The position numbers and the translations under genes were made by a program. A DNA stretch of 64,000 nt, taken from positions 124,001 to 188,000 of the forward strand of contig NZ_BPQQ01000018.1 of assembly GCF_022179325.1 (NCBI RefSeq). The letters are read 5' to 3'. Below the pieces are notes generated by a model, which was given only the letters and a program-made list of their open reading frames with translations, was not told where the DNA came from and made no database searches. Positions 25,615 to 33,133 of the stretch are shown piece by piece (position 1 is the first letter of the stretch; the number at the start of each line of letters is the position of its first letter). The stretch is from Methylobacterium isbiliense. GTDB lineage: Bacteria > Pseudomonadota > Alphaproteobacteria > Rhizobiales > Beijerinckiaceae.

Positions 25615-28278
25615 TCACGTCCACGCGCTTGCTTCCTCACGAACGACGGGCTCCCCGGCGCGGTTCCCTGCCTCGGCGGGGGGCACCACCTCCACGGTGT
25701 TGCGCACCGCCCGCAGCACGGTGTCGAACGGCAGGTCGGGCGGCAGGCTGACCGCGTCGGGCAGGCAGACGACGAGGCCGCGCCCGGCCCTGGCCGCGCG
25801 CAGGCGGGCGAGGCCGGCCCGGATCTCGACGGGGCTGCGCTCGTCGAGGGCGAGGCCCGCCACCAGGATGTCGGGCTGGCGCACGAGGCAGCGCGCGACG
25901 TCGATGGCGCTGCGCTCGGCCGGCGTGAGCGCCCCCTCCCGCGCGCCGAGCCCGCTCTCGGCCGCCCGGGGATCGACCCGGGCGGCGAGGCCGAAGCGGA
26001 AGACCGTGCGCTCCAGGCCCCGCTCCGTGAGCACGCGCTGCATCACCGCCCGTACCCGCGTGCCCGCCCCGGCCTCCGCGCCGGCGATGCGGCCGAACAG
26101 CAGGTTCTCCTCCAGGCTCGCCGCCACCGTGACCCGGGACGGGTCGTAGAACTCGACGGCCGCGCGCAGGGAGGCCGGCAGCAGGGCCGCGAAGGTGCGC
26201 CGGGCGCCCACGAGGCGGGCCTCGAAGGCCGCGTCGATGAGGCCGAAGCGGTGGCGCGTCTCGCTGTAGCGCAGGGCGAGCCCGATCAGCCGGGCACGGT
26301 CGCGCTGGCCGGCCGCGCCCCGGCGCCAGCCCGTCGCCTCGGGCTGGCGGGCGACGAGATCCTCGAAGAAGCCCCGCTCCGCCGCCGGAAACAGCGAGAA
26401 GGCGTCGAAGAGCGGGTGATCGTCGGGCAGGTCGGCGAAGATCTCGACGGTGGCGCGCGCGATGGACAGGCCCATCTCGATCATCGGCCGCGTCAGGCCC
26501 TCAGCCTCCAGCACCGCGCGGGTGAAGGGATGGCTGGCGAGCCGCGCCTGCGCGAAGGCGCTCCCGACCGGCTCGCCGAACAGGATGTTCTCGCCGACCG
26601 TGGCCTGCGCGTTGTAGCGGTGGGGATCGAAGGGCTCGATCAGGTGCGCGGCGCCTTCGGCCGCCAGCGCCGCCCGCAAGGCCTCCCGCGTCGCCACGAT
26701 CGCCGCCGCGGTGTCGGGGTCGATGGTCGGGGCGACGAGGCTCGCGAGGCCCCGCGCCACCACGAGGCGGTCGAGCCCCGTGACGGTGAGCGCCTCCAGG
26801 AGCCGCTCTTCGAGATGGAGCCCCGGGGGTGGGGCGGCGTCCGGATCGGGGCTCGACCCGTCCGCGAAGGCGAGGTCGCCGTAGAGCAGGTTCTGCAAAA
26901 GGCTGCCGGCCATCAGCACCGGCTCGTCCCCCGCGAAGGCGATGCGGCGGGCCCGCTCGGAGGGATCGAAGGCGCGCAGGTCGGTGCCGTCGTAGGTCAC
27001 CCGCCCGGCGGTCGGTTCGAGCTGGCCGGCGAGGAGCGCGGCGAGCACCCGCCCGCCGCTGCCGCGCCCGCCCAGGATCGCCACGTGGCCCGGCATCGTC
27101 AGCGCGAGATCGACCCCGGTCAGGCGCTCGCCGGAGGCCGGATCGTAGGCGGCCACGCCCGCGAGCACGATCGGTCCCTGCGCGGGCAGGCGGGCCGTGG
27201 CCGCGCCGCGCCCGACCCCGCGGGCCCGCGCGGCCAGGGCCGCGGCGGTGCGGCCGATCTCCCGGAAGGCCGGCAGGGCTGCCTTGCGCCGCTCGTTCTG
27301 ACGCAGCCAGAGCGCGAGCAGGCTCGCGGCGAGCGCGAGGCTGCCGAAGGCCGAGGCGAGTTCGCCCGCCGTGACCGGCATGCTCCGGTCGTCGTGCCAG
27401 AGGGCGGTGGCGAGCACGGTCGCCGGCAGGAGGACGACGAGGGCGAGCGCCGGCGCGCGGGCGCGGGCGAGGGCGGCCTCCGCGGCGGCGAGGCGCCGCC
27501 CGGCTGCCGCGGCCGCATGCCCGAGGCGGGCGCGCTCGAACGCGGCCGTGCCGTGCGCCCGCACGGCCGAAAGCCGGCGCACGAGATCGCCGAGCGCCTT
27601 CTCGATCGCGGCGCTCTCCTGGCGGCGCTGATCGGTCTGGCGGTTCACCCGGGCGATCAGCAGGGCGCGGGCGAGGGCGGCCGCCACGATGCTCACCGCC
27701 ACCGCCGGCACGAGCCGCGGGGCCGCGGCGGCGGCCACGAGGAGTGCCAGCATCACCGCTCCGCCGGCCAGCGCCGGCACGAGGAGCCCGGCCGCGAACA
27801 GCCCGTCGACCGCCCGCAGGCCCTCGCCCACCTGGGTGGCCATCGCGCGCGCCTCCTCGCGGCCGGCCGGCCCCGAACGCAGGATCGCCTCCGCCGCCAC
27901 CTGCCGCAGGCGCTCGACGGCGCGCCCCTGCGCGGCGAAGCACAGGCGCGCCACCGCGAAGCCGAGGCCGGCCAGCAGGAGCGCGACGACCGCCAAGCCC
28001 CCCACCGCCCACAACGTCATCCCCTCCTCGCTGACGTGCCAGCCCGGCAGCAGCGTCGCGGTCCCGCCGAGCCGCTCGGGCAGCGGCAGGGCGATGTGCA
28101 GCAGGCGCAGGCTCGCCCGGCCCGGATCCGCGACGGCCAGGAGTTCGTCCACGAGGTCGCGCACCAGCGCCAGCCCGAGCCCGACCAGGGGGCCGCCGAG
28201 GACGAGGGCGGCCGCGATGGCCGCGGCGTGCTGGCGCGGGGCGCTGCGCCACGCGAAGACGATGGGATCGCGCTCCAT
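25615..28278 (-). CDS. ABC-exporter-like protein with degenerate ATPase domain
   Basis: The 887-residue protein has an exporter-like membrane domain (helices near 18-40, 88-112, 160-185, 188-208, 275-292 and 305-325) and a C-terminal region that copies an ABC ATPase in outline. The P-loop reads GGRGSGGR (403-410): the catalytic Lys and Ser are Gly and Arg. The signature position reads ALTPAERS (783-790), Walker B reads DILVAGLALDE with Ala-Gly where Asp-Glu should be, and the H-loop His is replaced (VVCLPDAV). Between P-loop and signature is an insertion of about 250 residues with three X-loop-like words: SLLQNLLYG (459-467), TVGENILFG (560-568) and SLEENLLFG (721-729). ATP hydrolysis is unlikely; a scaffold or regulatory role is inference. 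Confidence 0.82.
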   Translation of the reverse strand: MERDPIVFAWRSAPRQHAAAIAAALVLGGPLVGLGLALVRDLVDELLAVADPGRASLRLLHIALPLPERLGGTATLLPGWHVSEEGMTLWAVGGLAVVALLLAGLGFAVARLCFAAQGRAVERLRQVAAEAILRSGPAGREEARAMATQVGEGLRAVDGLFAAGLLVPALAGGAVMLALLVAAAAAPRLVPAVAVSIVAAALARALLIARVNRQTDQRRQESAAIEKALGDLVRRLSAVRAHGTAAFERARLGHAAAAAGRRLAAAEAALARARAPALALVVLLPATVLATALWHDDRSMPVTAGELASAFGSLALAASLLALWLRQNERRKAALPAFREIGRTAAALAARARGVGRGAATARLPAQGPIVLAGVAAYDPASGERLTGVDLALTMPGHVAILGGRGSGGRVLAALLAGQLEPTAGRVTYDGTDLRAFDPSERARRIAFAGDEPVLMAGSLLQNLLYGDLAFADGSSPDPDAAPPPGLHLEERLLEALTVTGLDRLVVARGLASLVAPTIDPDTAAAIVATREALRAALAAEGAAHLIEPFDPHRYNAQATVGENILFGEPVGSAFAQARLASHPFTRAVLEAEGLTRPMIEMGLSIARATVEIFADLPDDHPLFDAFSLFPAAERGFFEDLVARQPEATGWRRGAAGQRDRARLIGLALRYSETRHRFGLIDAAFEARLVGARRTFAALLPASLRAAVEFYDPSRVTVAASLEENLLFGRIAGAEAGAGTRVRAVMQRVLTERGLERTVFRFGLAARVDPRAAESGLGAREGALTPAERSAIDVARCLVRQPDILVAGLALDERSPVEIRAGLARLRAARAGRGLVVCLPDAVSLPPDLPFDTVLRAVRNTVEVVPPAEAGNRAGEPVVREEASAWT

Positions 28279-28280
28279 CC

Positions 28281-28328
28281 TCGATCCTGTCCTGCCTCGA
28301 TCCTGTCCTGCCTCTATCCTGTTCCGCC
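28281..28328 (-). repeat. Three tandem 16-bp units in the leader of the ABC-like gene
   Basis: The unit tcgatcctgtcctgcc occurs at 28281-28296 and 28297-28312 exactly, then at 28313-28328 with two changes. On the message strand each unit reads GGCAGGACAGGATCGA, which contains two AGGA words resembling ribosome-binding sites. The last unit ends two bases before the start codon. Copy number may influence translation. Confidence 0.85.
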
Positions 28329-28540
28329 GCCCGGCGTGGTCCACGGCTCGGGGATCGCGCGATGGGGGCGGTCGAGGCGCAGGAACCGCTCTCCCGGCTG
28401 GGCGAGGGACCGGGCTGAGGGACAGGTGTGCAGGACGACGCGCGACGTCACGGCAACCGGCACCGCCGTTCGTGCGCGATCGGACGCGTGCCCGCTCTCC
28501 GCACGCTGCTCTGCGTCCCAAAGCGGCAGCGTTCCATCCT

Positions 28541-28574
28541 CACCCCTGCCCCGCTCCCACCCGGGAGAGGGGGG
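28541..28574. repeat. Degenerate palindromic repeat related to the 4.16-kb hairpin
   Basis: The core acccgggagaggggggt with partly complementary acccctgccccgctccc resembles the ccctctcccgggcgggagaggg core at 4156-4193. The pairing is imperfect. It may be a decayed copy of a dispersed intergenic palindrome. Confidence 0.4.
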
Positions 28575-28676
28575 TCTACGTGCCACGCCCCGAGACGCCG
28601 GCCTGATCCCGGCCGCAGGCTTAACGGATCGGCGCGCCAGGGAAAAGCCGGGCCGCCTCGGGCTCCCGCGGCGCGC

Positions 28677-29789
28677 TCAGGCGATGAAGGCGTCGTAATC
28701 CTCCCGCACGCGGCGGGCAGCGTCCCGGGCGGCGTCGCGCAGCCACGGGTCGGGCAGCGCCTCGAGGTAGGCGCGCAGCGGCCCCGGGCCCTTGGCCGTG
28801 CCGAGATGCACGTTGGCGAGTTCGCGCCCCATCGCGTGCAGGATCTGGCGCTGGCCGGCGAGGTTCTCGATCTCGTCGATCTCGACCTTGCGGGCCTCGG
28901 GCGAAAGGCGCCGCACCACCCAGCCCTCGGCGAGGCGGAAGGCCGGGTCCGGCGCCCGGCAGGCCGCGGCGAGAAGCGCCCGCGCCTCGGCGATCGGGTC
29001 GAGGCGCCCGGACGCGCCGGCATGCACCGCCGAGGGCAGGGCGGCCTTCGCCTCGCGCGCGACGAGGCCGCCCTGCCACTCGGCCACCGCCGCGAAGCGC
29101 GGACGCCCGAGGCTGCCGACTCCCGCCTGGCGGCGGAAGAAGCGGATCTCGCGGGCGCCCTTCGGCAGGCTCTCGCGCAGGAGCGTGAGCGCCGGCTCCG
29201 GCACCCGGTCGGGCTCCACCGCCTTCTGCTGCAGCAGCTTGCGCCAGTGCTCGCGCGCCTCGGCGCCGTTGGCCGTCGCGAGGTCGCGCAGCCACGCGTG
29301 CCGGTCCTCCAGGATGAACGGCTCGGGGCCGAAGCGCAGATGCGCGGCGTAACCCTCCAGGATCGCGTCCACCGCCTCGTCGGCGCCGAGATGGAATCCC
29401 GCGCTCTCGGCTTCGAGCGTGGCGCTCGCGGCGAGCCGCACGAGGTCGCTCGTGAAGGGCAGGACCGCCGCCTCGTCGACGTCGTTGACGCCCCAGACGA
29501 GGCGCCCCTCGGCGTCGCGCCAGGTTCCGAAATTCTCCAGGTGGGTGTCGCCGACCACCAGCAGCCCGGGGGCGAAGCGGATTTGGTCGGCCACGGCCGC
29601 GAAGTGGTGATGCCAGCGGTAGAACGTGCCGCGCAGGAACGCGAAGGGGCTCTCGCGCATCTTCTCCTGCTTGCGCGCGAGGTCCCGGTCCCGGAGCTTG
29701 CAGTAGGTCTGCGCCCAGTCGAGGTAGGCGCTCGTCTCCTCCTCGAAGCTCGCCGCCTCGCCGTGGCGTCCCGCCCCGTGCCGACCCAT
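28677..29789 (-). CDS. DUF2252 domain-containing protein
   Basis: The gene encodes 370 residues; AGGAGG six bases before the ATG at 29789 fixes the start, 18 codons inside a longer frame. Family words are MRESPFAFLRGTFYRWHHHF, VVGDTHLENFGTWRD and VNDVDEAAVLPFTSDLVRLA. The GDxHxxN and NDxD patterns recall aminoglycoside-phosphotransferase-like kinases, which DUF2252 resembles distantly. The substrate is unknown. It lies between the ABC-like gene and the chemoreceptor gene on the same strand. Confidence 0.88.
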   Translation of the reverse strand: MGRHGAGRHGEAASFEEETSAYLDWAQTYCKLRDRDLARKQEKMRESPFAFLRGTFYRWHHHFAAVADQIRFAPGLLVVGDTHLENFGTWRDAEGRLVWGVNDVDEAAVLPFTSDLVRLAASATLEAESAGFHLGADEAVDAILEGYAAHLRFGPEPFILEDRHAWLRDLATANGAEAREHWRKLLQQKAVEPDRVPEPALTLLRESLPKGAREIRFFRRQAGVGSLGRPRFAAVAEWQGGLVAREAKAALPSAVHAGASGRLDPIAEARALLAAACRAPDPAFRLAEGWVVRRLSPEARKVEIDEIENLAGQRQILHAMGRELANVHLGTAKGPGPLRAYLEALPDPWLRDAARDAARRVREDYDAFIA

Positions 29790-29909
29790 GCCGTCCTCCT
29801 GGCCATCGCCCCTTGCCATCGCCCCGTGCGGGCGCGCCGCCATGAGACACGGGCAGGACGGGATGACGCAAGGGGCGGCGAGTCTCCTCCCACCGCCCGC
29901 AGCTGGGGA

Positions 29910-30989
29910 TCAGCCGCCGGCCGGCGCCTGCACGATCACCCCGGACCAGCCGAGGCCCGCATAGGTCTCGTAGCCCGGCGTGCGGTGGAAGGCCGTGACC
30001 GTGCCGGTGCGCGGGTCGGTGTCGTAGCCGCCGCTGCGCTGGCGCGGATCGAGGGCCAGCGTCTCGGCGAGCGTGCCGCGCCCGTCCGAGGCGGCGAGCA
30101 CCCGGCCGGCCGCATCGACGATCAGCACCCGGGTGCGCTCGCGGTCCTCCGGCGCGACCCGCACGCCCGACACGATGGCGCGGGCCTGCGGCTCCCAGTC
30201 GAAATGGATCGCCAGCACGCCGAGCGGTCGTCCGTCCGCCCGGCCCCCCTCCCGCACCCCGGCGCAGTAGGTTGCCGCCTGGGCGCCGCCGAGGAGAGGG
30301 CGCGCCGCCACCTCGGCGGCCACGTAGGCATCGCCGTTCGGCAGCGCCGCGGCGCGCCGGAACCAGTCCTCGCCCGCGACGCTCGCCCCCACGACCCCCG
30401 GGAACCGGTCCGGGCGGCCGTTGGCCACCACCACGCCCGCGGCGTCGCAGAGCCAGAGATCGAGATAGACCGTGTAGGCGGACAGGATCACGCCGAGCCG
30501 CTCGCTCGCATAGGCGGCCCGGTCCGCATCCGGCGCCGCCGCGCAGGCGACGATGGCCGGGTCGGTGGCCCACCAGCGCACGTCGCAGGTCCGCTCGTAG
30601 AGATTGCGGTCGATGAGTTCGACGGCGTTGAGGGCGAGGTCCACCATCCGCTCGCCCTGGGCCGTCTCGGCGAGGCGGCGCATCATGCCCTGGAGGCCGG
30701 TGATGCGTCCGGCGAGTTCGGCTTCGAGGGAGGCGGCGATGCTCTCGACCTGTGCGCCGACCGCCCGGACCTCCTGCGCCACGACCGAGAAGCCGCGGCC
30801 CTGCTCCCCGGCCCGCGCCGCCTCGATGAGCGCGTTCAGGGCCAGCATCTTCACCTGCGCGGTGACCGCATGGATCGACCGGGTCTTGTCCGAGACGATC
30901 CGGCGCACCGTCTCGGTCTCGCCCGCGACGACGCTCAGGGACGGCCGCTCGCCGCCATCATGGTCAACCTTGTGAGCCCGCACGAGCAT
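29910..30989 (-). CDS. Soluble methyl-accepting chemotaxis-type protein with C-terminal cache-like domain
   Basis: The 359-residue protein has no membrane helix. Residues about 30-82 hold the conserved hairpin tip of chemoreceptors (LNALIEAARAGEQGRGFSVV followed by AQEVRAVG), which contacts CheA and CheW. A cache-like sensory region follows (about 121-359), opening NLYERTCDVRWWATDP and containing YTVYLDLWLCDAAGVVVANG and YAGLGWSGVIVQAP. This order is the reverse of normal receptors, and the signalling helices are very short. GAGGG precedes the ATG. It is likely a cytoplasmic sensor or array accessory. Confidence 0.82.
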   Translation of the reverse strand: MLVRAHKVDHDGGERPSLSVVAGETETVRRIVSDKTRSIHAVTAQVKMLALNALIEAARAGEQGRGFSVVAQEVRAVGAQVESIAASLEAELAGRITGLQGMMRRLAETAQGERMVDLALNAVELIDRNLYERTCDVRWWATDPAIVACAAAPDADRAAYASERLGVILSAYTVYLDLWLCDAAGVVVANGRPDRFPGVVGASVAGEDWFRRAAALPNGDAYVAAEVAARPLLGGAQAATYCAGVREGGRADGRPLGVLAIHFDWEPQARAIVSGVRVAPEDRERTRVLIVDAAGRVLAASDGRGTLAETLALDPRQRSGGYDTDPRTGTVTAFHRTPGYETYAGLGWSGVIVQAPAGG

Positions 30990-31318
30990 CGCCGCCCTCG
31001 TTCCGTCAATCGAGGCCGTTAGATTTTGCCCTTTGTTCTTACAAAATCCTGAATTTTCTGACGAGTTGCCGGTAGATATATTCCGTGATGCCGACCGGCT
31101 TAGTTCATCCGCGATCTTGCGGATGACCGATAGAAAGCCGATGCGAGCGAGCGTTAGGTTGCCTAATCGCTGCAGGGGTTCGGATCGTTGATGGGTTGTG
31201 CCGGACGGTTCTTGGGTACTGGTCGAAAATACATCGAGTATTGTGTACCTGGCGATCTTGGACGTGCGCGCCGATGGCCGTCGTCATCGGTTCCGGCGCG
31301 TGGATGCGGCCCCGAACC
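30990..31318. other. AT-richer intergenic region (329 bp) with hairpin at 31105-31126
   Basis: No gene is evident. The stretch 31020-31260 has a much lower GC content than the rest of the window (ttagattttg, acaaaatcctgaattttctg, gtagatatattc). It contains the perfect inverted repeat TCATCCGC-N6-GCGGATGA. It probably carries the chemoreceptor promoter and may be a trace of horizontally acquired DNA. Confidence 0.5.
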
Positions 31319-32887
31319 TCAGGGCGCAGCGCAGGTATAGCTCGCGGCCACCGCCGGATCGCCGCTGCCGTCGTGGCGGGCGACCTGCGGATAGGGGCAG
31401 ACGGGGCGCGACCACAGCGCGGGTCCGCCGGGGGCGGCGGTCTTGGTGGCGACGAGGCTGTCGGGCGCCTCGCCGCCCTCCACCCAGCGCTCCAGCGCGG
31501 TGAGCGGATCGATGCCGGTGTCGCTGATGCCGGGTCCCTCCGTGCCGATGCCGCAATGGTCCATGCCCGGCACCATGAACAGCCTCGCGGTCTCGCGGAG
31601 GCGGTCGTAGCCGCCCTCGCGCTCGGCCAGCGCCTCGTAGAAGGCGACGGTGAGGCCCGGGACGACCAGGGGATCGGCCCAGCCGTGATAGAGCAGGAGC
31701 TTGCCCCCCGCCTGCCGGAAGGCCGAGAGGTCCCCCGCCAGGGTCAGCTTGCCGGTGCCGGGGTTGAAGGTCGCGGCGTTGTAGACCGGCGCCATCACGG
31801 CGGTGCGGGCCGGGTCGGTCTCGAAGTCGAAATCGGCCACCTGGAAGGCGGGGCCGGCCGCGGGCTGGAAGGCCATGTAGCGCAGGAAGTCCCGGGCGAA
31901 GAGCGGCAGCAGCGGCGGGGCGTTGCCCGCACCCGTGAGCCAGCGCGGCCAGTGCACCTCCGAGCCCTTGGGAACCCCGCCCGGATAGAGCCGGCGGCCG
32001 GCCGCGTCGCTCGGGCCGGCATACCATTTCTCGATCACCCCGATCTCGGCCTCGCTCAGGCACTCGGGCGTCTCGGGCCCCTGGCAGCGCAGGGCGGCGG
32101 GCGAGAAGCCGCAGGCGCGCGGATCGGCGACGAGGCCGATGCGGGCGTCCTGCCCGGACGCGCAGGCGGCGGTGACCGCCTCGGCCACCCGCTTGAGCTT
32201 GGCCGAGGACAGGATCGGCTGCCCGTTCGGCCCCATATTGGCCTTGGCGACCCAGGCGAAGCTGGTGGCGACGAGGCCCGTATAGTCGAGGGCTGGCGCC
32301 CCCGCGACGATGCCGTCGAAATCCTTGGGGAAGCGCAACGCCTCCATGGCGGCCATGCGCCCGCCGGTGGAGCAGCCCGCGAAATAGGCCTTGCGCTGGG
32401 GCTCGCCGTAGAACGCCTTCACCAGGACCTTCGCGACCCGCGCGGTCTCGGTGACCGAGCGCGTGCCCCAATCGGCCTGGGCCACCGGGTTGTTCATCGC
32501 CCAGCGCCCGTCCACGACGCTCGTGCCCCAGTGGCCGCCATCCATCGTCGCGGCCGCGTAGCCGCGCCGCAGGCCGAAATTCGCCGCGTTGGTGAAGCCC
32601 GCCGCGTCGGAGTTGAGCAGTCCGCAGAAGCCGCCGCAGCCGACTTGGTAGAGCTTGCCGTTCCAGCCCCGCAGCGGCAGCCGCACCTCGATGCTGGTGG
32701 CCGGGCGCAGCGTCGCCAGCACCCGGCAATAGCCCGGGAGGTCGCCGGCGGCCGGCACCTCGGCGGCGGAGTGGAGGTTGACGGACTCGATCCTGAGGTC
32801 CGCGAGGCCCTTGCAGGGGCCGTCCGCCAGGGCGGGACCTGAGGCGAGGGCGAGCGCGACGGCGGCCAGCCAGGGCTTCGAGATCAC
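31319..32887 (-). CDS. Tannase/feruloyl esterase family secreted hydrolase
   Basis: The gene encodes 522 residues from GTG 32887, with GGGAGG eight bases upstream, followed by a signal peptide ending at ALADG (about residue 20). An ATG seven codons earlier is the alternative. The alpha/beta hydrolase nucleophile lies in AGCSTGGRMAAM (C172, S173), with the aspartate in YHGWADPLV and the histidine in PGMDHCGIG. Cys-Ser and His-Cys next to the triad is the disulfide-linked CS-D-HC motif of the tannase family. Exported hydrolysis of phenolic esters such as feruloyl or galloyl esters is expected. The gene is divergent from a GMC oxidoreductase gene. Confidence 0.9.
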   Translation of the reverse strand: MISKPWLAAVALALASGPALADGPCKGLADLRIESVNLHSAAEVPAAGDLPGYCRVLATLRPATSIEVRLPLRGWNGKLYQVGCGGFCGLLNSDAAGFTNAANFGLRRGYAAATMDGGHWGTSVVDGRWAMNNPVAQADWGTRSVTETARVAKVLVKAFYGEPQRKAYFAGCSTGGRMAAMEALRFPKDFDGIVAGAPALDYTGLVATSFAWVAKANMGPNGQPILSSAKLKRVAEAVTAACASGQDARIGLVADPRACGFSPAALRCQGPETPECLSEAEIGVIEKWYAGPSDAAGRRLYPGGVPKGSEVHWPRWLTGAGNAPPLLPLFARDFLRYMAFQPAAGPAFQVADFDFETDPARTAVMAPVYNAATFNPGTGKLTLAGDLSAFRQAGGKLLLYHGWADPLVVPGLTVAFYEALAEREGGYDRLRETARLFMVPGMDHCGIGTEGPGISDTGIDPLTALERWVEGGEAPDSLVATKTAAPGGPALWSRPVCPYPQVARHDGSGDPAVAASYTCAAP

Positions 32888-33133
32888 GCGGCATCCTCCC
32901 GGTCTCATGCTTGAGCGTGAGCATAGGAAGGGAAGCCCGCCGAGTCGATGCGCTCCCTCGGGCGCGCGTGTCGCTCTCCTGCGCATCCACGAACGCCACC
33001 CTCAAAGGATTCGAAGCGCGATCCGACCGGGCGATGATTCTCGGTCATGAGGGCGTCTCGGCGCGGCACGGCTGTCCTGCCGCCGGGTTTGCGCTACACA
33101 CCCTCACCAATGAAGGATGCCACGGGAGGAAGC

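Larger units (their letters stand above)
28279..28676. other. Intergenic region (398 bp) with two repeats, no gene seen
   Basis: This region lies between the ABC-like gene and the DUF2252 gene, both leftward. It holds a 16-bp tandem repeat (28281-28328) abutting the ABC-like start and a degenerate copy of the 4.16-kb hairpin sequence (28541-28574). Open frames across it have no recognisable product. Confidence 0.6.

Noticed and set aside
28281-28328. Possible CRISPR-like array
   Set aside because: The units are contiguous with no spacers, and only three copies are present. The repeats at 39567 and 45368 fail for the same reason.
25525-28698. A 1057-codon rightward open frame opposite the ABC-like gene
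   Set aside because: It mirrors a real gene; GC-rich third positions remove stops on the other strand. The product is low-complexity and rich in Arg, Gly and Ala with no domain, while the leftward frame has membrane helices and ABC-like order.
28448-30573. Long leftward frames over the DUF2252 and chemoreceptor genes
   Set aside because: They are alternative frames of the two recognised proteins and have no family features.
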